64,000 nucleotides of DNA from Polyangia bacterium (GTDB taxonomy: Bacteria; Myxococcota_A; Polyangia; Nannocystales; Nannocystaceae). The position numbers and the translations under genes are program-made. Location of the stretch: positions 62,001 through 126,000 of the forward strand of contig JAUHWG010000003.1 of assembly GCA_030424595.1 (NCBI GenBank). The letters are read 5' to 3'. The notes beneath the pieces were generated by a model. That model was not told the origin of the DNA and did no database searches. It saw only the letters and a program-made list of their open reading frames with translations. Positions 57,922 to 64,000 of this stretch are shown here, piece by piece; positions within the stretch are counted from its first letter, which is position 1; every line of letters starts with the position of its first letter.

Positions 57922-59300
57922 TCACCGCCCTCATCCTCTCCCTCGGGGCCTCAGACCCTGGACCGCCGGCGAGCGAGGCTTGCGACGCCGTGAACGGTTG
58001 CTCCGGCGACCCGCTCGGCGATCTCATCGTCGAGTCGAGCCGGCGCTCAGCAGCGCCGCTGCGGTTGCCCAAGGTGGGGATCATCGCCGCCGATGATCTC
58101 GAGCCGAGCCGCGAGCTTCTGGCGATCGTCCGCCGCGACCTCGAGCTCTCCTTTGAGGTCGATCTGGTCGAAGTGGGCGAGGCGGGCGAGGCGGGCGAGC
58201 CGGTCGCTATGGGCAAGCCGGGAGAGCCGGAGCCGGCTGACTCGGCTCCGACGATGCCGGCAGCGGCGGGGGAGGGGAGCGCACTGTCGTCATCAGCCCA
58301 TGATCGCTGGCGGCGCGCTGGCGCTGAGATGGTGATCCTGCTCCGGGCCGAGCCGAGCTCGTCGGGGCCCCTCCTCCACGCTCAGCTCCTCGACATGAGC
58401 GCTGAGGACGACGACGGGCCGGTGTTCAAGCGGAGTCAGCCCGCGCCTGAGGCGGAGGGGCGAAGGCCGGCCCATCGCCTCAGCGATGCGCTCCTCGGGG
58501 CGATCACGGGGTACACCGGACCCTTCGCGAGCTCGCTCGCGTTCGTCCAGACGCGCAAGGGGGCGCGCCGGGTCGTCACGTTGGACGCCGACGGTCGGGG
58601 CCTGCGGGTGCGCTCCCCCGAGCATCACCTCGCGCTGAGCCCCGCGTTCGGGCCGGAGGGCGCGCTCTACTGGGCTGCGAGCGTCGACCGCGGCAGCTAC
58701 CGGCTCTACCGCGAGGGGGTGTCGACGCCGGTGGCAGTGCCGGTGCGCGGCTCGATCTACGGGGTCGGCTTCTCCTTCGACCGTCGCGTCATCGCCCTCT
58801 CGATCGCCGACGGCGAGGGCCTTCGGGTCTACTCTGGGGCCGCCGACACCACCGAGCTGAGCCTGAGCTCAGCGGTGCCGATGGCGGTCCACCCTGCGTT
58901 CACGCCGACAGGGACGGTCGTCTACGCCGGCGCGGTCGGGCGTCGTCAGCGGATCTATGTCGGCAAGCGTGCGGTCAGCCCGAGGGAGCTCAGCGCCTCC
59001 GCGCCGGACATCTGTCGCCATCCCGAGGGGGTGCGGCTCGTCTACGGGGTCGCGACGGCGAGGCGGGAGTCGCTCGTCGTCAGCGACGAGAACGGTCGAG
59101 AGGCGCCGCAGCTGCTCCGGTCGAGCGCGCGCCGGACCTACCCCGCCTGCAGCCCCGACGGTCGGGTCGTCGCGTTCTTCTCGACCGGGGAGGGCGGCGC
59201 CGGGCCGGGCCTCTACCTCATGCGGGTGGACGGTCGGCGACCGGCGAAGAAGATCGCCGACGCGGTCGGCGACTCGCTCCGCTGGGCGCGGATGCCCTAG
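57912..59300 (+). CDS. tolB: TolB-like periplasmic beta-propeller protein
   Basis: 462 residues. Signal-like start MRLITALILSLGASDPG, an N-terminal alpha/beta domain that resembles the TolB D1 domain (about 40-185; KVGIIAADDLEPSRELLAIV, AEMVILLRAEPSSSGPLLHA) and a propeller with repeated strands (about 195-460): HHLALSPAFGPEGALYWAAS, MAVHPAFTPTGTVVYAGAVG, TYPACSPDGRVVAFFSTGEG. An Ala/Glu/Gly repeat (EAGEAGEP) lies in D1. Sequence is diverged from proteobacterial TolB, but position and fold agree. The TAG stop is the CTAG end of a dispersed repeat. Confidence 0.8.
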   Translation: MRLITALILSLGASDPGPPASEACDAVNGCSGDPLGDLIVESSRRSAAPLRLPKVGIIAADDLEPSRELLAIVRRDLELSFEVDLVEVGEAGEAGEPVAMGKPGEPEPADSAPTMPAAAGEGSALSSSAHDRWRRAGAEMVILLRAEPSSSGPLLHAQLLDMSAEDDDGPVFKRSQPAPEAEGRRPAHRLSDALLGAITGYTGPFASSLAFVQTRKGARRVVTLDADGRGLRVRSPEHHLALSPAFGPEGALYWAASVDRGSYRLYREGVSTPVAVPVRGSIYGVGFSFDRRVIALSIADGEGLRVYSGAADTTELSLSSAVPMAVHPAFTPTGTVVYAGAVGRRQRIYVGKRAVSPRELSASAPDICRHPEGVRLVYGVATARRESLVVSDENGREAPQLLRSSARRTYPACSPDGRVVAFFSTGEGGAGPGLYLMRVDGRRPAKKIADAVGDSLRWARMP

Positions 59301-59347
59301 CAGCCCGCGGCGAGAGTCCCGCGCGCTCTCGCTTGCGATCGTCGCCC
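59297..59347 (-). repeat. CTAG-ended dispersed repeat at the tolB stop
   Basis: CTAGCAGCCCGCGGCGAGAG, then TCCCGCGCGCTCTCGC and TTGCGATCGTCGCCC. The CTAG (59297-59300) contains the tolB stop. GCGAGAG (59310-59316) pairs with CTCTCGC (59326-59332), a 7-bp hairpin with a 9-nt loop. It is in inverted orientation to the next copy at 59411-59461. Confidence 0.7.
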
Positions 59348-59410
59348 CCCTCGGCCCCGCACGCAACCTGCAGTACAGACCAGCCCCGCGGCGTTTCGTC
59401 GAAGCCACGA

Positions 59411-59461
59411 GGGCCGACGATCGCGGCGCGAGAGCACAGGGGGCTTTGTCACGGGTTGCTC
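59411..59461 (+). repeat. Dispersed repeat, inverted partner of the tolB-end copy
   Basis: GGGCCGACGATCGCGGCGCG, AGAGCACAGGGGGCTTTGTC, ACGGGTTGCTC. It aligns along its full length with the reverse complement of 59297-59347 with a one-base gap, so the pair could form a long imperfect stem around a loop of about 63 bases. Confidence 0.55.
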
Positions 59462-59528
59462 GCGTTCGCAGAGCCCCCTGGGGTTTTTCCCGGTCGTTCT
59501 CCTGCGCGGTTGGTATGGTGCGCCGACG

Positions 59529-60650
59529 ATGGCGACGAGGAAGCACCATGTCTATTTGATCCCGGGGTTCTTCGGGTTCGCTAGCTTTGGTGAGTTCAAG
59601 TACTTCTCCCACGTTCATCGCGCCCTGGGCGGGGCCCTGCGCGCCCGTGGGATCGACGCCGAGATCCATGAGGTGCGAGTGCTGCCGACGGCTTCGCTGC
59701 CGCGGCGGGCCTCGACCTTGCTCGCCGCGATCGACAGTACCTGGGCCCCGGGAGAGCGGATCTCTCTCGTCGGACATTCGACCGGGGGCCTGGACGCGCG
59801 ACTGCTGATGACGCCGAACGTCGAGCTTCCGGGGGGAGGACGTCCGGAGGCGATAGCTCCCCACGTCGGCGCGGTGATCTCGGTCGCGACGCCCCACCGC
59901 GGGACGCCCCTCGCCGACAAGCTCTCGAGCGTGCTCGGGCAGCAGCTCCTGAAGCTCCTCTCGGCCACCACGATCCACTCGATCCGGCTAGGCAAGGTCC
60001 CGCTGCCGATCATGTCGCGCTTCGCCGACGCGCTGGGGCCGATAGGCTCGCTGCTCGGCGCCAAGGGCGGCTTGATGGAGGACATCTACCGCGACGTGCT
60101 CCACGACTTCGACGACGATCAGGCCCTCCTGCTGCAGGGCTTCTTTCGCCAGGTGGCCAGCGACAGCTCGCTGCTCCCTCAGCTCGGCGCGCCGTCGATG
60201 GAGCTCTTCAACACCCGCTGCTCGCTGCGCGAAGGGACCCGCTACGGCTCTGTGGTGCTGCAGGCCCGCGCTCCGACGCTGCGCGGGACGATCAAGTCGA
60301 GCAGCCCCTTTGATCAGGCGAGCTACACGGTGTTTCGCGCGATCCATGCCCTCACCGCGAGCGGCAGCGGCTTGCCTCGCCTCGACGCCGACCAGACCGA
60401 GGCGCTGCGCGAGGTCTTCGGCGCGGTCGGGGACGACGCGAACGACGGGATCGTGCCGACCCTCTCGCAGGTCTGGGGGACGGTCATCGCCTCCGCCTGG
60501 GGCGACCACCTCGACGTGCTCGGGCACTTTGAGGGGGGCGCCGGCTCGCCCCACAACGACTGGCTGCGGACCTTGAGCGGCTTCGACGGAGAGGGCTTCG
60601 CGGCCGTCTGGGGACGGGTCGCGGACTTCATCGTCGACTCTGCGGTCTGA
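59529..60650 (+). CDS. Alpha/beta-hydrolase, lipase-like
   Basis: 373 residues. The N-terminus HHVYLIPGFFGFASFGEF has the oxyanion-hole motif, the nucleophile is Ser84 in VGHSTGGLDARLL, the acid is likely Asp in DDANDGIVPTLSQVWG, and the His is in WGDHLDVLGHF. This is the triacylglycerol lipase/esterase group with GHSxGG. There is no clear signal peptide, so it is probably cytoplasmic or exported by another route. A helical cap region (about 130-220) covers the active site. Substrate unknown. It begins 228 bp after tolB. Confidence 0.85.
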   Translation: MATRKHHVYLIPGFFGFASFGEFKYFSHVHRALGGALRARGIDAEIHEVRVLPTASLPRRASTLLAAIDSTWAPGERISLVGHSTGGLDARLLMTPNVELPGGGRPEAIAPHVGAVISVATPHRGTPLADKLSSVLGQQLLKLLSATTIHSIRLGKVPLPIMSRFADALGPIGSLLGAKGGLMEDIYRDVLHDFDDDQALLLQGFFRQVASDSSLLPQLGAPSMELFNTRCSLREGTRYGSVVLQARAPTLRGTIKSSSPFDQASYTVFRAIHALTASGSGLPRLDADQTEALREVFGAVGDDANDGIVPTLSQVWGTVIASAWGDHLDVLGHFEGGAGSPHNDWLRTLSGFDGEGFAAVWGRVADFIVDSAV

Positions 60651-60785
60651 GGCGGGCAGGGGGGCTCGTGCGCGGGTCTCGTGCGCAGCTCTCGCATCTG
60701 CCGCCGCGAGGGGGCGCCGAGTCATCGGCGCCTCTCGCCTCTCGCCTTTCGCGGAGAAGCGGGGCGCTCCGGGTAGAGTCCGGGG

Positions 60786-62525
60786 ATGCGAATCGTGGCG
60801 ATCCTCTCCGCTCTCCTCGCCGCCGCTTGTCACCCGAAGGCCGACGACCGTCCGTCGACAGGCGCTCCTGCAGGGGCGGCCGTGGAGGTCCGGGGGCCGA
60901 TTGTGGACCTCCTGAGGGCGGGAGCGGCGGAGCCCCCAGGAGCGACCGGCGCGGAGGTCCGGGGGGCGCTCGCCGAGCTCCTCCGGGCGGAGCGCCAGGC
61001 GAGCGCGCGCGCTCCCGGTGCGAGCCCATCGCTGGCGGTGACCCTCGCCTACTACGAGCACCGGGGCGATGCGCCGGCGTGGTGTGTCGGCCCAGAGCCG
61101 CTGCGGCGAGGGCAGGCGATCGTCGCCGCGATCGAGGGTCTCGAGGAGGACGGCCTGCACCCGGCCGACTATCTCGCGGAGGTCAAGCCGTCGCTAGAGC
61201 GGGCAGCGCAGCTCGATCCCGCAGCGCTCGCGCGCCTGGAGTTCGAGCTCACGCGGGCGCTCCTCGGGTCGGCGGGGCATCTCCTCCACGGTCGGACAGA
61301 CCCGCTGCGGATCCATCCGGAGTGGTCCGCGCCTAAGCGCAGCGCCGACATCTTCGCCCAGCTCGACCAGGCGGCGACCGATGCGAGCTTCGCCTCGCTC
61401 ATTCGCGCGTGGCGGCCGGAGGCGGTGGAGTATGCCCGCCTCCTGGGGGCGCTCGCGGCCTATCGAAAGCTCGCCGCGGCCGGCGATTGGGCGCGGATCC
61501 CCGGACCTGCGCCCTTCGAGATCAGCGCCAAGCGGGGCGCGTCCAGGGCGTCGAGCCGTCAACAGGAGCTGCTCCGGGCCAGGCTCCTCGCGACCGGGGA
61601 TCTGCCTGCGGGCGCCGGCTCAGACCTCGGCGAGCTGCGGGCGGCGGTCGCCGTCTTCCAAGGGCGGCACGGTCAGGAGCCGACCGGTATCGTCGACGAG
61701 GCCACGCTCGATCGTCTGAACGTCCCCGCGAGCCGACGGGTCGCCCAGCTCGAGGCGAACCTCGAGCGATGGCGCTGGCTGCCGGCAGATCTCGGCAGGC
61801 GCCATGTTCGGGTCAACATCGCGGGGTTCGAGGTCCGCGGGTTTGAGGACGGCAAGAGCGTCCTCGAGATGCGGGCGGTGGTCGGAAAGACCTACCGGCG
61901 GACGCCGGTCTACAGCGGGCTCCTGACCGAGGTGGTGCTCAACCCCCGCTGGTCGGTGCCGCACAAGCTCGCCTACCGCGACATCCTCCCCAAGGTGCAA
62001 GAGGACCCGAGCTACCTCGAGCGCATGGGCCTTCAGGTCTACGCGATCGAGGACGGCAAAGAGCGTAGGATCGACGGTCGCAGCGTCGACTGGCGCGCGC
62101 TCGACGGCAGAGGCTTCCCCTACAAGCTCCGCCAGGAGGCCGGCCGCGAGAACGCCCTCGGGACGATGAAGTTCGTCTTCGACAACCCCTACGACGTCTA
62201 CCTCCACGACACCCCCAAGCGGGGGGCCTTCGCCCGTGAGGAGCGGGCGCAGAGCTCGGGGTGCGTCCGCCTGGAGCGGCCGCTCGATCTCGCCGCGTTT
62301 CTCCTCGCACCGGCGCCAGAGTGGTCGCGCGAGGCGATCAAGGCCGCGATCGGCCGAGAGCAGACGCGCAACGTCCCGCTTCCGGAGGCGGTGCCGGTCC
62401 ACCTGCTCTACAAGACAGCATGGGTCGACGAAGAGGGGATCGTCAGCTTCCGCCGCGACCTCTACGGTCGGGACGCGCTCTTGATCGAGGCGCTCTCCCA
62501 GCCGTTGCCGGCCGAGCCGCGCTGA
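60786..62525 (+). CDS. YcbB/LdtD-type L,D-transpeptidase lipoprotein
   Basis: 579 residues. Signal MRIVAILSALLAAACHPKAD with lipobox LAAAC. Order: scaffold domain (about 80-265; YYEHRGDAPAWCVGPEPLRR, EGLEEDGLHPADYLAEV), a peptidoglycan-binding domain 1 motif (LRAAVAVFQGRHGQEPTGIV), then the YkuD catalytic domain (NPRWSVPHKLAYRDILPKV, NALGTMKFVFDNPYDVYLHD) with the catalytic Cys493 in SSGCVRLERP. It forms 3-3 cross-links in peptidoglycan from tetrapeptide donors. The lipid anchor is unusual for this group, which is normally inner-membrane anchored. Located next to Tol-Pal, so an envelope region. Confidence 0.9.
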   Translation: MRIVAILSALLAAACHPKADDRPSTGAPAGAAVEVRGPIVDLLRAGAAEPPGATGAEVRGALAELLRAERQASARAPGASPSLAVTLAYYEHRGDAPAWCVGPEPLRRGQAIVAAIEGLEEDGLHPADYLAEVKPSLERAAQLDPAALARLEFELTRALLGSAGHLLHGRTDPLRIHPEWSAPKRSADIFAQLDQAATDASFASLIRAWRPEAVEYARLLGALAAYRKLAAAGDWARIPGPAPFEISAKRGASRASSRQQELLRARLLATGDLPAGAGSDLGELRAAVAVFQGRHGQEPTGIVDEATLDRLNVPASRRVAQLEANLERWRWLPADLGRRHVRVNIAGFEVRGFEDGKSVLEMRAVVGKTYRRTPVYSGLLTEVVLNPRWSVPHKLAYRDILPKVQEDPSYLERMGLQVYAIEDGKERRIDGRSVDWRALDGRGFPYKLRQEAGRENALGTMKFVFDNPYDVYLHDTPKRGAFAREERAQSSGCVRLERPLDLAAFLLAPAPEWSREAIKAAIGREQTRNVPLPEAVPVHLLYKTAWVDEEGIVSFRRDLYGRDALLIEALSQPLPAEPR

Positions 62526-62603
62526 GCGGGTCGAGCCCGAGCTCGATCCGTCTGCAGGGCGCGCTCGACAACGTCGACGCGGCCGCTCGTGATCGTGCCT
62601 GCG

Positions 62604-62618
62604 CCCCTCTGCGAGGGG
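62604..62618. terminator. Small GC hairpin between convergent genes
   Basis: CCCCTC, loop TGC, GAGGGG. It lies between the stops of the L,D-transpeptidase gene (62525) and the leftward histidine kinase (62654). The stem is short (6 bp) and no T tract follows, so it is a weak candidate. Confidence 0.3.
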
Positions 62619-62653
62619 GGGCAGGGCCGCTTCGCGCCCCCTGTTCGGCCCCC

Positions 62654-64000
62654 TCATGGACGGGGCTGCGGCGGGTATCGGCCGACGACTCGTCGCACTC
62701 GATCATCGAGCTCCTTCATCCGATAGGGCTTCTGGATGAAGTCATCGAAACCATCCCGCCGCACGTAGTCCCCCGCCTCCTCCTCGGCGAAGGCGCTCGA
62801 CAGGATCACGGGCGTGTCGATGCCGAGCCGACGCATCTCGCGAAACGTCTCCACACCGTTCATGCGCGGCATCATCAGGTCGATCAGCACCAGGTCGACC
62901 GTAGTGCGGCGCAGCAGCTCGAGCGCCTCCACGCCGTCGCTCGCTCTGTGGACCTGGAAGCCGAGCGCTTCGAGCATGAAGCAGCCGACCTCGAGCGTGG
63001 TGAGCTCGTCATCGACCAGGAGCGCTGTGAGGCCGTTGAGGAGCTCCCCGGCCTGGATATCGTCAACAGGCGCGGGCAGGGCCGCGTTCGAGGCCGGCAA
63101 GAGGACGATGAGGCTGCTCCCGTGGCCTGGCGCGCTGGTGATGTCGATCCGGCCCTGATGCCCGCGCACGATCCCTTGCACCGCCGACATGCCGAGTCCC
63201 CGACCGGTGAACTTGGTGGTGAAGAAGGGATCGAAGAGCTTGGCCTGGGTCGCCTCGTCCATGCCGCAGCCTGTGTCGGCGACCTCGAAGAAGACCATAC
63301 AGCCCTCGCGATAGGAGGCGTCGGGCCCGAGGCGCTGGCCGCCAGGGTCGACGAGGCCCGTCGTGATCGTGATGGTGCCGCTCTCTTCGGCGAGGCTCTC
63401 CGAGGCGTTGGTCAGCAGGTTCATGAACACCTGCCGGATCTGGGTCGGGTCGACCTCGACCGTCGGCAGGCCAGCGCGGAGCTCCAGGCGCAGCTCGGCC
63501 TTCTTGGAGATCGATGTCCGGAGGAGCTGGGACATCTCCTCGACCAGCGCGGAGATGTCGACGGGCTCGGTGGTGAAGCGTCCCCTCCCGGAGTAGGCGA
63601 GCATCTGTCGGCACAGATCGGCGGCGTGGGTCGCGATCTGGGCGATGCGGTGGAGGTGGAGGTTTTGCGGGGCGCTGGGGGAGAGCCCGATCCGCGCGAG
63701 GTCGACGTGGCCGAGCACCCCGTGCAGGAGGTTGCTGAAGTCGTGGGCGATACCTCCCGCGAGGACGCCCAGGCTCTCGAGCTTCTGGGCGTGGATGAGG
63801 CGCCGCTCGAGCTCGAGGCGCTCTTCGTCGGCCTTCTTGCGATCGGTGATCAGGCGAGAGATGCCGAAGAGGCCGACGACCTCTCCGCGCTGGTCTCGCC
63901 ACGGCAGCTTGGTGCTCAGGACCCAGACCGGTGATCCGGCGATCTCCTCGCTGCCCTCTTCGCGGTTGATGATCGGCAGCTCCTCCTCGATCACCCGGAG
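62654..64000 (-). CDS. PAS histidine kinase with C-terminal receiver, 5' end off window
   Basis: Partial: at least 448 residues; the frame is open to the right edge. The first visible part is the end of a PAS/PAC domain (VIEEELPIINREEGSEEIAG, VWVLSTKLPWRDQRGEVVGL), followed by a HisKA-type dimerisation domain (SLGVLAGGIAHDFSNLLHGV, H-box His in IAHDF), HATPase (MNLLTNASESLAEESG, ADTGCGMDEATQAKLFDPFF, GRGLGMSAVQGIVRGHQGRI), and a receiver with phospho-Asp in VLIDLMMPRMNGVETF and Lys in FIQKPYR. The architecture is common in deltaproteobacterial hybrid kinases. The GTG at 63994 should not be taken as the start, because the PAS domain continues beyond it. Confidence 0.9.
   Translation of the reverse strand, partial: LRVIEEELPIINREEGSEEIAGSPVWVLSTKLPWRDQRGEVVGLFGISRLITDRKKADEERLELERRLIHAQKLESLGVLAGGIAHDFSNLLHGVLGHVDLARIGLSPSAPQNLHLHRIAQIATHAADLCRQMLAYSGRGRFTTEPVDISALVEEMSQLLRTSISKKAELRLELRAGLPTVEVDPTQIRQVFMNLLTNASESLAEESGTITITTGLVDPGGQRLGPDASYREGCMVFFEVADTGCGMDEATQAKLFDPFFTTKFTGRGLGMSAVQGIVRGHQGRIDITSAPGHGSSLIVLLPASNAALPAPVDDIQAGELLNGLTALLVDDELTTLEVGCFMLEALGFQVHRASDGVEALELLRRTTVDLVLIDLMMPRMNGVETFREMRRLGIDTPVILSSAFAEEEAGDYVRRDGFDDFIQKPYRMKELDDRVRRVVGRYPPQPRP

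Overview
The window is high-GC DNA that reads as a chromosome segment from a myxobacterium (Myxococcota), most likely of the Nannocystaceae type (Nannocystis, Plesiocystis, Enhygromyxa). The reasons are codon third positions that are almost always G or C, many lipoproteins in which the lipobox Cys is followed by long Thr/Ser/Gly/Asp linkers, two adjacent secreted proteins with a MYXO-CTERM-like tail, several hybrid histidine kinases, MopE/FG-GAP type surface lipoproteins and an ECF sigma factor fused to a membrane segment. I saw no rRNA, tRNA, CRISPR array, complete insertion sequence or intact prophage. The taxonomy is inferred from gene style, not from a marker gene.

Layout. 0-5.6 kb: tail of an unknown gene with a strong terminator, then a leftward set of a small protein, a TPR-CHAT caspase-like lipoprotein and a subtilisin-like lipoprotein. 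5.6-11 kb: a small membrane ORF interrupted by TAG, an unusually long Cys/Met-type PLP enzyme, an AraC/GyrI-like regulator and a class I aminotransferase. 11.2-13 kb: a zinc-ribbon protein coupled to a phospholipase D-like lipoprotein. 13-23.3 kb: a sensory cluster with two PAS-STAS proteins, a SnoaL-like protein, two divergent hybrid histidine kinases, a tandem V4R protein and a coupled 99-residue protein. 23.6-30.3 kb: a large FG-GAP/MopE lipoprotein, a lipoprotein gene with a long in-frame upstream extension, gene debris, and an orphan HsdR-N-type nuclease of less GC-biased codon use. 30.5-39.4 kb: a DUF4476 lipoprotein, a coupled PQQ-type sugar dehydrogenase and diheme cytochrome, a Thr-rich lipoprotein, an ECF sigma-membrane fusion with its partner gene, and a tocopherol-cyclase-like protein. 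39.4-49.5 kb: a zinc-ribbon remnant, a third hybrid kinase, a Fis-type regulator, Cys-rich lipoproteins, a GT87-like membrane glycosyltransferase, a DsbA/FrnE oxidoreductase and an RRM Gly-rich RNA-binding protein. 49.8-54.9 kb: two coupled MYXO-CTERM-like proteins, a full-length ArsA ATPase and a small lipoprotein. 55.3-59.3 kb: a Tol-Pal operon in the order pal-tolQ-tolR-tolA-tolB. 59.5-64 kb: a lipase, a YcbB-type L,D-transpeptidase and a histidine kinase running off the right edge.

Two themes stand out. First, a roughly 50-bp dispersed repeat ends in CTAG and supplies the TAG stop codon of at least four unrelated genes; two copies form an inverted pair after tolB. Second, the 13-23 kb cluster combines stressosome-like STAS proteins, hybrid kinases and a tandem V4R ligand-binding protein in an arrangement I do not recognise. 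The Tol-Pal system, the L,D-transpeptidase and the many lipoproteins together make the right half largely an envelope region.
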